Below, in pieces: positions 46,175-58,328 of a DNA stretch of 64,000 bases. Numbering within the stretch: position 1 is the first letter of the stretch; every line of letters starts with the position of its first letter. The translations under genes were made by a program, and so were the position numbers. The notes under the pieces were generated by a model that worked only from the letters and a program-made list of their open reading frames with translations, searched no databases and was not told the DNA's origin. Source of the DNA: Malania oleifera. Its lineage: Eukaryota > Streptophyta > Magnoliopsida > Santalales > Ximeniaceae. The stretch spans positions 103,168,991 through 103,232,990 of the forward strand of contig NC_080423.1 in assembly GCF_029873635.1 (NCBI RefSeq), written 5' to 3'.

Positions 46175-47484
46175 CATGCGTCCTATGGACGTAGTAACAA
46201 CATACCTATATGGATTGTTGGATTGTGAAATTTATATGAAAATCCTTGAAGGATTTAAATTGCCTGAAGCAAAACCCAGAAATTTATATTCAATTAAACT
46301 CCGACGTTCTTTATATGGATTAAAGTAATCTGGACGCATGTGGTACAATCGATTAAGTGAGTACCTTGTGAAAGAAGGATTCATAAATTATTCAATTTGT
46401 CCATGCATTTTTATTAAAAGATTAGAATTCGGATTTGCTATAATTGTTGTTTATGTTGATGATTTGAATTTAGTTGAGACTCTTGAAGAGCTCACTAAAG
46501 TTGCTAATTATTTAATGGCAGAATTTGAGGTGAAATATTTAGGAAAAACAAAATATTGTCTTAGCCTACAAATTGAACATGTAAATGGCGGAATTATTGT
46601 TCATCAATCTAAATATACTGAAAAGATATTAAGGCAATTCTATATGGACAAAGTTCATCCTTTGAGATCTCCAATGATCGTGCGATCACTTGATGTTAAG
46701 AAGGATCTATTTCGATCTCATGATGAGGGGGAGGAATTACTTGACCCTGAAGTACCATATTTAAGTGCTATCGACTCTCTAATGTATTTGGCCAATTGTA
46801 TAAGACCCGACATTGTATTTGTTGTAAATCTACTAGCAAGATATAGTTCTGCTCCTACTCATCGACACTGGAATGGAATTAAGAGGTACATCTATTTGAG
46901 AGGTACATCTGATTTGGGTCTATTCTATTCATTTGATTTCAAATCTCTACTAGTAGAATATGCAGATGTTAGATGTCTATCTTATCCTCACAATGCTAAA
47001 TCTCAAATTGGATATGTATTGTTTTACGAAAAAATTGATATATCTTGGAAATCTGTAAAACAGACAATTACAGCAACATCCTCTAATCATTATGAAATAC
47101 TAGCTATCCATGAAGCTACTAGAGGATGCATGTGGATCAAATCAATGATTTCTCATATCCAAGCAAATTATGGTTTTCAATCAATCAAGGATATTACAAT
47201 AGTTTTATATGAAGACAATGCTGCATGTATAGTTCAACGAAGAGGAGGATATATAAAGGGTGATAGAACAAAGCATATCTCTCCAAAATTCTTCTACACA
47301 CATAAACTCTAGAAGAATGGTGATATAGATGTTCAGCAGATCCGATCAAGTGATAATCTAGTAGATTTGTTCACCAAAGTTTTGCCTAATACAACATTCA
47401 AGAAATTGGTTCATCTCATCGGAATGAGACATCTTAAATATCTTAGTAGAAGGAGTTAATATATAGGTGACATCCAAGGGGGAG

Positions 47485-47884
47485 TGCTATGAAAAATATG
47501 AATGTCTCCCCTTATCTTCATCTTCCTCCGCTTCATTTTTCCACCCCAATAAATGCTTTGCTATCCTCATTGCCATATAAAAGGGCACCCTCCCCCTCTC
47601 GTTTGGAACACACATATTGCATGCTTGAACACACATATTGCATGCTTGTATAAACATTTGTATGCTTGAAGTAAGTAGGCTTATAAAAAGAAGAGGAAAG
47701 ATGAAGAGAGGAGAGATATCTTGTAGAAGGCCGGAGATATTTTGTACAAGTCCGGTTCCAAACCATTTTGTAATTCCTCTCGAGATAGTGAAGTTTTTTA
47801 TCCCATCTGCTCATGGAGTAGGCATAGCTAAACCACGTAAATTTCTGTCTCGTCTCTATTTATTTTTCTGCATATTTTATAACA
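47485..47884 (+). repeat. 3' LTR of the intercopy Copia element
   Basis: Starts TGCTATGAAAA after the purine tract ccaagggggag and ends ATTTTATAACA. The ends are imperfect inversions of each other (8 of 11). A TATA-like catataaaag lies near 47574. Confidence 0.75.
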
Positions 47885-48109
47885 TGAATGACGCTTATTG
47901 AGTGTTGTTATGAATACCAAACGAGTTTGACTCTAATAATTTAGATTTGCTACTTTGTAGTTTGGGTAATAAAGGTTTTGATTCACTTCGCATGTTTTCT
48001 CTTAGGGCAAATCTTAAATTTATATTTACACTTGTATTATAAAATTATATTAAATTTATTTTAAATTTGCACAAATTCAAATAAAAAATCAAAAATTGGT
48101 GGAACGGCT

Positions 48110-49205
48110 ATTGTGCTGACACTGAGGACGACAATGTGGTCGATGGTAATATTGCCGGAAAATCTCTAGAAAATTTGGGTGAAGCTTAATTCTTCTCGAC
48201 TTCAATCTTTATTATCATCATTATAATTGGCAGCAGCAGCAGCAGCCACATCATCTCTTCTTCTTCTTCCTAAGATTGTCTATGATTCATCAGAAATTTG
48301 CTTGCATAAGGCATCAAGAGATAATTGCAAGCATTCTAGCACCTTGCTTGAAATTTTTGTTTTGGGCCAGACTTCGTTTTGCAAATAGCTATTTTCAATT
48401 GTCATCCCCATTAAAGATAGAGGTTGTAATCTGGTAATCGGATTGCTGAATGTTTGATTTTTGTGGGACATTTGACTAAATCATTTGCTTGGCAGGGAGT
48501 TTTTTTTTTTTTTGGCCGCTTTGCTATTCGATAAAATGCCTAACGGAAAATCCTTCGGCGCTTTGATTGGGAGTATGGATTTTAGGGCTTCGGATTTGTC
48601 ATTTTACAGATTTGAAAACGTAAAAGCAAGTTTGTGTTGCATTTTGTTTAGATCCACAGAAATCTAATTCAAACGTGGTGTTATATTTCTAGGTCCTTAT
48701 TTGCACTAGTGAGCGGTTGGGTTCACAACAATCTTGGTTGGTTCCCAGGAATCCTATCTAATTTGTAATTATTTGACATTTGATGAATGCATTTCTAATG
48801 TAGGATTTGGGGATTTTGTATAATTTTAAAATATGAGTTTGATTATAGTATTGGGACCTGGTTGTTTCTTCCTATTCAACATTTTCCTTCTTCTATTTTT
48901 GTAGTTTGGCTCGGGTTTATAGCTCAGTTCGACGATCTTTGGACCAGCTGTCAATGTTTGACGATGGGTTACTGCCCTGTTGGTTGATTTAACTGCTGTT
49001 TGAGCACTTTATATTAAGCAGCAACTTTTGATCATCCTTGACTACTATAAGGTAGAATACATTTCTGACATTTTTCCATTTGAATATTATCTTAGAAAGC
49101 ATGCTATTGATTCTTGCTATCTTCCCAGTATCATTCTGCATGTAATATTTCTTCGTTCCTAAAAGAGTTGAAATGTACCAGCCTTTTCCAGAAGGCACAT
49201 ACCAA
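48110..49205 (+). other. Gene-like leader, copy B (unknown product)
   Basis: Counterpart of 27270-28407: same trinucleotide repeat region, same acceptor ttggcag (about 48490), and the short frame MPNGKSFGALIGS near 48536. It differs from copy A by scattered substitutions and small length changes. The frame ends after 43 residues in both copies. The function is unknown. Confidence 0.4.
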
Positions 49206-49232
49206 TGGGGAAAGATCTTATTCAACACCTTA

Positions 49233-49906
49233 GGGGCTGTTGGGTATCACTGTCAAAAATTAGTGAAACAAAAATCAGACAGAAATAGAAACTAAAAATT
49301 AGAAACCGGCAACCTGTTTGGTTAGCATTTATAAAACTAATACGAATTAAAAACTTAATTTAAAAATAGTCATTTTCATATTTAAAATTTAAATCAAATA
49401 ATATTATAAAAATATGGTTAAAATAATAAAATTACAAAAAATACACATTAAAAAACTACTATTAAAAAAATTATTTTAAATATTTTATTTAATTGTTCTA
49501 CTTTTAAAATTTACTTTAAAATAAAAATTTTATTGGACATAAAATTGAAAAATAATAAAGGTATTCTGTAAATGGTTTTATTATTTTTTTTAAATTTTAT
49601 GTATATTTTTATTTTAATCATATTTAAATTCATATGATCATTTAATTTTGATTTTAATTTAGAAGTTTGTAAAATGAATAATTTAATTCAAAAAAACTAT
49701 TTCTAAATATTAAAATTTTTGACAACAGGTTACCAAAATAATTGAAAACCATAAAATCTGATTTTTAGTTTTTCGGCAAATAGCTAAAAATTAAGAATGG
49801 AAACAAAAAACTGACAACTTAAACAAACGTCTTTTAATAATCTGTTTCTTCACTGTGCAGAAACAGAAATAAAAAACAAAAAACAACAACGATACCAAAT
49901 AGGCCC
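49233..49906. mobile_element. PIF/Harbinger (Tourist-like) MITE, copy B
   Basis: 674 bp, flanked by TTA on both sides (49230-49232, 49907-49909). It starts GGGGCTGTTGGGTATCA and ends gataccaaataggccc. Paralogue of 33610-34297. Confidence 0.8.
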
Positions 49907-50034
49907 TTAGTTTCTTAGTATTGCCCTTCTGTTTTCTCTACCTTCAAAACAATCAATCATAATCAAGTTTTGTTCTATTTATTTTCTTTGAATCTTTCTT
50001 AGAACAGGTTAATAAACAAGAGTTCAGGATATGG

Positions 50035-53000
50035 TGCTTATTCAAACTTGATGCGCATTATTGCATTAACAGGCGAAGGTGTAAGGCGAGGTGTTTTATC
50101 GTCTGCGAGGTGGGGCATAAGCATTTTAGGGCTGTATTTTTTCAAAATAATTAATAAATAAAATAAATTTATATATAGTATAAAAATGAGAAAAAAATGT
50201 AAAATAATGGAGAAAAAAATAAAAACATAATTCTTAAGTATCATATAGTCCAATTTTAGCTAACAAACTCAAACAATGCACGTTAAAAAATAAGCGTGAG
50301 CCATAAAATTACAAAGAAAGAGAAAAAGCCAAATTAAAGCATCACAATGTCTCATCATCCAAGATCCTAAGAATCTAAATCTAAATCAACAAAGTTCAAA
50401 AGGATCTATCAAGGTCTTCATCAAAGTCCTCGTCTTCATCAAACTTATCTATAGTAGGAGTTCTTCCGCTTATAAATTCCCCCTCTCCCACTTCAACATC
50501 ATTGTCTTCTTCAATTGTGAACAATGTTGGCCTCTTGCCTCTTGAATGTCTAGATATTTAGGAGTTAGGAGAAATGAAGAATTATAAATTATTAGATTCA
50601 AAAATGACCATTGATATGTACATACTCAAGTTCTCTCAATAATCACTAATCTTCCTTTTGTTAGGAATTATAGAATGCAAGCAACCAAAAGCTTGTGTTG
50701 CTTAAGCATTATCTCCTTCAAAAGCTACCATGGGCAAAGCTCTATTAAGATCGAATTCAAAGAGATTTTCATCATCAAACCAAGAAGTATCTTTTAGGAG
50801 GACAGGTTCTTCCTTCTCGGTGATCCACTCATCATGTGAAGCTACTTCTTCCACTTATATTGGATCATAATTTTGTCTTCTTCTCAGAGCTCTCTCCCTT
50901 AGTTTGGTGTTGTATTTCACATAAACTAGAGCATTCAATCTCTTGTGCTTTAATCTATTCCTCTTTTTTGTATGAGTCTACAATTGAGTTTAAGCCATTT
51001 AAATTTTTTGATATTAGAAAATATTTTCATAGTTGAGTGAAATGATAATAACATGGAATTTGTAAGAACTAAGAACCTGCTCAAATGTGTTCCAATTCCT
51101 CTCACACCCACTAGCACTACATGTCAGGCTAAGAACAAGAGTAGTAAACTTCATCAATTTTGGGGTTTTTGTCCCAAAACGCTTCCACCAATCAGCTATA
51201 AAAGAAGAAACATATATCTAAGTTCTATGTTATAAGAAGAAACAAGGATACAATACTACTAATTAACTAATTTTTATTGTAGCATTATTTTTACCTAGTC
51301 TTCTCAATATTCTAGAGTCAATAGCCACTTGAGTCCCAAATTCTCCTCGTGCATTATCAAACAAATCCAATTGGATGTTTGCAGCTAGCCTCTCCTTATT
51401 TCTCAATATTCTATCCATGTATTCAACTAATCTTTTCTTCACTTCTTCACAATTAGAGAAGTTCTCCTTATAACGCAATTGGGGATTTAGATAATATCCC
51501 GCATCATGTAAAGGGTGATGAAGTTGTGGAGTCCATCTATCATCTATTTTTCTCTAAATGGGTCAATACTTACTAGCATTTCTAGAAAAAAATTGCAGCA
51601 ATTTTTTCCTTCGTCGAATCCATCAACTCATAGATAAACCCCTTAGCTGGTCTTTCCTCAGAATCAACTTCCCTTAGAATGCACACAAGAGGGACAACAC
51701 ACTTGATAACATAAGGCACGAGAGGTAAAAAATGTTGGTCAAATAAAACAATTGAGCGAGTAATTATACCTTCATGCATTTTTGCATATGTAGAAGTGCA
51801 CCACATCTCCGAAGAGAACATACATTGAAGGCCTCGCTTTTGTCTGTAATTTCTTTGAAGTGTCAAAAATGCATTAGCAAAGCGCGTCTCCACAGGGTGG
51901 ATGAATTCTTTGTTGTTGGTGAAATGCTTCCTCATTATTGCAAGTGCATAGGAATGATTATAAATAAATTTCATAATTTGCTTAGCTTTTAGGATTGTGG
52001 TTGCATGGATCTTCAATTTTGCAATATCTTCCAACATGAGATCCAAACAATGTGTAGCACATGGAGTCCAATAGAGCTTCTTCCTCTTTTCCATAAGCTT
52101 CTTTCCACCATTTATCATGTTCTTTGCATTATCAATTATCACCTGCACAACATTCTCCTCACCAACTTCCTCAATCACCTCATCCATATACTTAAACATC
52201 AAATCACCATTTTTTATAGGATCAGAAGCATCAATGGATTTTAAAAACCATGTACTAGCAGGACTATTCATAAGGAAATTATTCAAGACTCTTGAACACC
52301 CATCAATCCATCCATCAACCATGATAGAACATCCATATTCCTTCCAAGCTTTTTGTGCTCTTTCAATATGCCATCGATGTCTTTCACTTCATCTTTAAGG
52401 ATCCATGTCCTCCTCTCTTGCATAGATGGAGGCTTGAAATTTGGCCCGTAATTAGCAATACCGTCCACCATAACACACCAATATATGTCATCTATCAAAC
52501 TAAATGGTAAAGCAATATTGAACACACAACGGCCAACTTTCCTACACACTTCATTTCGCTCTTCTTTCTATTTTGAGTTTAGAGTGACTTGTTTGGTCAA
52601 TAAAGATGCGAGCTTATCCATTGGACCTCTAGCCCTAGGATTAAGGCCACTCCCACTATTCTGTTGCTCAAGATCTCCAACTAATGGAGAAGTAGCACTC
52701 TGAGTCCCTCCTCTTGGACCCATCCCAATCTCTTCAAGAAGATGGTTTCTTTTACACTTCTCTTCTTGGAATTTTTCAAGAGCGATCTTCCACTCATCTC
52801 TCATGTTTTGAGGAGCTTTTGGGGAAGGTTTCATTCCCTTCCTTGTACCAGCCAAATGATGTTTAAATCTTGTGACAGTCCCATTACAAGTTTGATCACA
52901 AAATTTGCATCTAAAATATTTTTTCTCCATCAACTTCTTTTATGTATTTCCAAACAAATCTTTTTTCTGCCCTTTGATTCACCTTCAGACATGTTTTTGT

Positions 53001-53666
53001 CTATTGAACAGGAACAATCAGCAGTTGCAGCAGGAAATTAAAACTGAAAATTGAAAAATGAAAAGTGAAACTGAAAACAAATCAAAAGCAGCTGCGGCTT
53101 ACCTTGACTTTTAGAGACACTGGCAGAGAGTCTCCTGAGAGTCTGCTACGAACAGCACTGGAGAGAGAGGGTCAAATACTTGAATCAGTTCGAGGAGAGA
53201 CCTCAGACTGAGAAGAGACCTAAAAGCAGAGAAGCTGTAGGGGGTTGCGGAGAGAGATGAGAGGCTGTAGAGGGTTGCTGGGGAGAGACGAGAGGTCCGA
53301 ATGGGTCGTCAGAGAGAGACGAGACATCGGAGAGAGACGAGAAGCTGGAGGATTCATCAAAGACAGATGCAAGCTTGGAAGAAAGAAGACCATCGTCGAG
53401 ATTGGGGGGGGGGGGGGTTGATGCTCGTCAAAGTCTTAACAGTTCTTTTTATTTGTTTGGTTTTTTTTTAATATTTTAAATATTAGTCTGCTCCCAAAAG
53501 GCGCATGCCTTCCCATATGAGGCATAAAAAGCGCCCCTTTTGTCTTTAGGTGTACGCGTTCTCCCTTGAGGTGTACACATTTTAGGAATTGCGCCTTTCA
53601 AGTTACGCATTGGGGCGTTTTATGCTCAAAATGAGGCGCGCCTCACGAACGCCTTTTAAAACACTG
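50035..53666 (-). mobile_element. hAT transposon, copy B, uninterrupted
   Basis: About 3.6 kb, a normal hAT length. The right end is cgccttttaaaacactg at 53666. The subterminal regions at both ends carry aggcg/gcgcc-rich text (about 50070-50110 and 53490-53650). The left end is approximate. A poly-G run (about 53405-53417) and GA-rich stretches lie upstream of the transposase. An 8-bp target duplication was not confirmed. Confidence 0.75.
50700..52990 (-). pseudogene. hAT transposase, copy B
   Basis: In order from the minus-strand start: MMEKKYFRCKFCDQTCNG (52933) opens a BED-type zinc finger with Cys9, Cys12 and His25/26, but the usual distal His of AGTH is Arg. Next come a linker frame (52283-52549) and a DUF659/core frame (51582-52322, with MVDGWIDGCSRVLNNFLMNS at its start). 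Then a frame at 51263-51478 and the hATC dimerisation region (about 51060-51210, WWKRFGTKTPKLMKF and CSASGCERNWNTFE). A charged tail follows near 50750-50930. Frame changes near 52560 and 52300 and a stop-interrupted junction near 51580 break the gene unless some are introns. Likely inactive. Confidence 0.8.
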
Positions 53667-53704
53667 GTTTATTTATTTATTAATTTTAATTAAATAAATG
53701 TGAA

Positions 53705-56700
53705 AGGCAATAAAATGAGAAAGTCACCATAAGAGAATCTTTTTAATAAAAACGCGATGGTAAAAAAATTATTATCCTAGAACCATGTTGTTGTATGATT
53801 GACTCAAACTCCCTATACCATTGCCTAGGTGCTTGCTTCAAGCTATACAGACTCTTCTTTCACTTTCAAACTAGATTTACCTTTCCTTTCACCTAAAAAT
53901 CCTTTGGTTGTTCGATGTAGATTTCTTCTTTCAAGTCACCATGAAAAAAAATTCATTTTTCTTGCTCATCTGCTCTTATCTCCAAACCCACACTAGTTGC
54001 CTTTTCTTGCCATCTACTCCATCTCCAAACTCAACATAGTTGCCAAACTAAGTAATACTTTAATTAATGACATCTTAATAATTGGAGAAAAAATATCATC
54101 AAAGTCAAGTCCTGATTTCTGACTAAAGCCTTATTACTAGCCTTGTACTTGGTGTGTCTGAACTATTCTCTTCCATATTCAATCTTTCTTAATAAATCTC
54201 TTGCCCTTAGGCAACTTTACTAGCTCTAATGTGTGCCTTTTCATGTATTGATTTCGCTTCTTCGTGCATAGCCTTCAACAACTTGTCTCTATACTCGTGT
54301 TATGGCCTCTTGATAGCACTCTGGTTCTCCTTCATGCAAGTCATACATATTCATGTGGTGAATACGTACTTGAGGATCAGTCATCCCTCAATGATCTCCT
54401 CAGCAATATTGAATGAAAAATTTGTGGCATTATGTTCTGTAATTGGCTGCTCATCTCGCTTAATTACCTTATCACTGGTTTTGGTGGATCACCTGTATCA
54501 CCTGTATCAACTTGATCTTCATGTAAATCTTCAGCCTGATATAAACTCCAGGAAGAACTATATTCAAACTGACCAAGTCATCACCTTGTACCTTTGGATT
54601 TTCAACAATTTTCTGAGTGTCTTTTTAATGTTCAAGTCTTCAACAAGTACAACAGCTGTGCTTTAGATTCATTTCATCTCAAGTGGATCATACAACCTTT
54701 ATCCAAAGTTATTATGTCAAAGATGCATTGCTTTTTTCCCTTTTTTTTTTTTTTGGCATTTTTCTTACATCAAGCTTCGGCCTCTCATCCTTAGGAATAC
54801 ACACAAAAGCTTTTTGCAGCCAAACAATTTCAACTGTAGGCAACATCTTTCCTTAACCCCTTAAAAGAATTTTGTTTGGCCAAAATCGTATTGGCAGTGA
54901 TGTCATATGCCAAGGCAACACTTGGATAACGTGTTGTAGGATATCCTTGGTGGGAATATTCAGTCTATGTGGCTCAGTAGGCAGCATAGTACTTTCTTGG
55001 ATGCCTTAATTGATCCTTAAGAATGATCAAGGTTGGACATGGATTGTGCTATGTTTAGGTACTGTGGGTATAATATTTTGGAATATGTTGCACATTGATG
55101 AATATTGCAGTATGGTTGTTGTTATGTTTGAATTTATCATGATTGCATGCAGCAAATGTGCCTGCAAGGTTACTTGCACATCCCATCATTTAGACATTTT
55201 TGGGCGGCACAAAAAAAGAACATGAAATTTGAAATGGCATGGTAGTTACTTGTAGACTTGCATTTGCCCTGTGTTTTGGGAAGAATTTGTGGGTCTCCTC
55301 ATACAATTGCCATAGAATCCATGCTGCAGACGGAAAATGGTTAGAAGGAAATTGTGTGCCTTGATGGCACTTGCTGGCTGCATCTAGCAGGTCCTATGGG
55401 GATGTGAATGCAAATCTTAGATAGTTGAGGATGTCAACAGTTGACAAATGTATAGACCTTCAATATGTTAAGACACCAATGGGATTCATTTTGTGGCTTT
55501 CCTACATACATGGGTGAGGGTACATAAAGGTAAGTGTTGGAAGGTGCTACTCCTGTAATATCTTGTTCATGGGATGTGCGTTTCTTCACTACAATTTTTC
55601 CAATATTGGTTATTCAATGAGCCTACTGGGGAGTTAGCTGAACCAAGTCAGGACCTGGTGCCATCACAAAGTAAAAAATTCTTGGGGAAAATTTAAGCCA
55701 CCTGATTTTCATGCTTAGTGCCTCACTCTAAAAGGATCTTGCTGCTTAACATGTGATGACATGTTCTCACTCTCTCTATAGAGTCATGTTCTCTTTTGTG
55801 CCAAACCATTTAGCATACGAGTTTTAGGAGGAGTTGTGCTGAGTGCCTTGAGCTCTCTTGTACTTATCAAATGATCCTAAATATTCACCATTATCATATG
55901 ATTAGATGCATTTCTGTCTCTTTTTCAACATTAATTGAATATTGCTAAAACACATCCAACAGATGGTCTTTGGCGTTCAAGGAGTAAACTCACACCTTCA
56001 TAGAATAATCATAAATGAAAGTAATAAAATACAATGCATCACCAAACGTTTCAATTTTCATAGAACCACAAACATCTAAATGTCCTAAAGTCTAAAATAT
56101 TATGCTTTCTAGATGGAGGAATTTTTTTTGAGGCGAACTTATGTTGTTTACCAGTCAAACAATCTTCATAAATCTTTAAAGGCACACATTTCATTTTTGG
56201 AAGAAGCCTTTTCCTAACTAGAAAATTAAGTCCTTTCTCACTTATATGTCCAAGCATATTTTCCACGACTCTAAAGGTACATCACTCTCAACTGCCTAAA
56301 TCATACCCTTGCGGAGCTTTACTTGCATCAAGGTAAAACACTTCTTTAATTTGGCAACAATTATAGATCCTTTAATAAGTTTTCACTATCCATCACTGCA
56401 GCTGTTGTAGCACCCCTCACCTCAAGCTTCTTTGCAAAGATTAAGTTCAATCTAATATCTTTAATAGATCTCATATCTTTGAGAATTAACTTGCTACCGT
56501 TGTTAGTTTGCATGTACCTCATCATCAAAGGAAATTTTCTTGAAGGCTAACTAATTTAAAATTCCTTGCGTTTTATTCAAATCGTCAGTAATCATCATCC
56601 TTATATTTCAATTCCTAAGATTTTTATTGTACACAATTTATCTCTCAGCCAACTTTGTCCAATGTGAGAGTGTATCAATGCCAATCACATGGTTATGGAC

Positions 56701-56925
56701 ATTGTCATCAACCCATTGCTGAATATAACTGCATATTTATCTATTTAACAATTTCCACGCTTCTTTAATGTTTGGTCAACCCACCAAGAATAGAAGCATG
56801 ATAATTTTTACAAGAAAGAATGTCCTCCATTTTTCTATACCAAATATGATAATTATTCCGATTCAAACTAATCATTCTATGAGCTTTCACCTCTATCGCT
56901 ACACACGAACCAACTCTGATACCAC
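53705..56925 (-). mobile_element. Copia element, degraded, minus strand
   Basis: Read leftwards from the primer binding site (complement of ccaactctgatacca, 56910-56924): gag start text (about 56765-56880), GAG-pre-integrase text LGHISEKGLNFL (56051-56266), integrase text (about 55700-56050), an FGCKAFVCIPKDE-type integrase tail near 54770-54810, and RT pieces (53705-54700). About 0.8 kb of unrelated sequence (54870-55690) sits within the integrase part. The element is heavily broken and old, and its 3' end is lost at the copy B junction. Confidence 0.7.
54870..55690. other. Unassigned segment within the degraded Copia element
   Basis: This ~0.8 kb does not read as Copia on either strand and has more balanced composition than its surroundings. 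The only ORF (55010-55225, +) has no recognisable domain. It may be another insertion or a diverged spacer. Confidence 0.3.
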
Positions 56926-57600
56926 TGATGAGGAAAGGGGTAGGAGATAATGGTTGAAACACAATAGTTCTAGATCATCATTCCCCCTTTCAATTCAACA
57001 CTTGGTAGAAAAATCAATGATCAAATATCAAAATGATCAACAATCAAGAGCACAAAATCAGCCATTAAGAAGACAGTAATTTTTATGTGGAAAACCTGTT
57101 AATGTGAAAGGAAAAACCACAGGATTGCTTCCAATTAATGAGAGGCATATATCAACTATAATAATAAGGAACAATAAATCTTGGCAGCCAATATAATCTA
57201 ATCTTCGCCAACAAGTTGGAACCAAATAAGAATAAAATGTGGAGAGGTCTCATCCAAAATTACAGGCTGCTGTCCCAATGATGAAAAGTAGCCCTAGAAT
57301 CACGAATATTCTGCTCAGGCCCCTTCAACCAGAATCAACCAGAATTTTTAGCAACCTTTTTTCCTTTCACTCTCTATCGTCTTAACGATCCCAAGGCATG
57401 CACGAATCAAAGCTTCCAGCAAGATTTTGTCTTCCCAAAGAATTGAGTTTGCTTCTCCAAAGATCTCTGCTTGTTTTCCAAAGAAAATCACAAATATGTT
57501 ATCGAATCACACCAACCAAGTAGGCCACCACAATATCATCTTCCACTTTGAGCATAGACCAAGACATCCAAGTGGACCATTTCGAATATATATAGGCCAT
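56926..57600 (-). mobile_element. Presumed 5' LTR of the degraded Copia element
   Basis: Starts TGATGAGG directly after the primer-binding-site complement, as an LTR should. On the minus strand a TATA-like ctatatatatt lies near 57584-57594. The outer boundary was not found. Confidence 0.5.
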
Positions 57601-58325
57601 CCTTAACATAGAAGGGAAGAGCGACAAGCTTGATTCTACTTAGGCCTAGTATAAAGATGTGCAATGCAAGTACACATGTTTACACACACATACTAATTGC
57701 ACATGCATACACATATATGTCTATAGATAAGTCATGTTTATGCACAAAATAATCATACAATATAATACATCAAGTGAACAACAATAAAATTATCGTCAAA
57801 TGTGAAGAAAAGGCGGAAGAGAAATCTTAATTGTATGAATGTAATAGCTAAGTTACTATTGGGAGATGTGGAGTGTCATTTTCAAAAACCTAAGGGAGTG
57901 TTAATACATTTCACACAAAAATAAAAGATAATTTCTAGGAATTGGAGAATTTTATTATTAATGTCAAAGATTTGATCATGTAAATCTAAAGCATGCGACA
58001 ACGACCTCACAATCGATAAATGCCTTAAAGCAAAGCCTTTCCTTGAAAAGTCATTTTTTCCGCAGTTGGAGGCCCACTGGGCCTAAGCTACACAAGGTAG
58101 CCCATCTCCCATTTTGTGCCCATTCTTACCCCCTCCAAAGGTTAGAACCTGAGACAAAAGTTTCCAGCTCTATCTGTTGGATGTTCCTTGGGGGAGTTGA
58201 AAAGTCATTCTTAACTACAACATACTAAAGATACTCTAATTCTCACACAAAATAGGGAAAATCTCAAAAGACCAACAAAAAAGGGCTCTAAACTCCATAA
58301 ATTTCGTTGTTCTTTAATACAACCC
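57600..58325. other. Spacer
   Basis: No gene is supported. CA/TA-rich sequence at 57670-57730 and a short ORF at 58043-58228 with no features. Confidence 0.35.
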
Positions 58326-58328
58326 TCA

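Larger units (their letters stand above)
43706..47884 (+). mobile_element. Copia element, 3' portion, between the duplicated copies
   Basis: The + strand carries RT start text (about 43860-44220), then, after a 1.95 kb insertion, the rest of RT (YVDD at about 46449-46460) and RNase H to about 47310, tail text to 47459, a purine tract (47475-47484) and a 3' LTR. No 5' LTR is present; the left side abuts copy A directly. It is broken in several places. Its 3' LTR ends a few bases before copy B begins. Confidence 0.8.
47897..53969. repeat. Segmental duplication, copy B
   Basis: Collinear with copy A but without its Copia and LTR/Gypsy insertions. It therefore preserves the empty target sites. 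It begins 13 bases after the Copia 3' LTR end and runs into the RT scrap of a minus-strand Copia element. Confidence 0.9.

Noticed and set aside
54229-54666. 145-residue + strand ORF
   Set aside because: It is the antisense of a decayed minus-strand Copia reverse transcriptase region.
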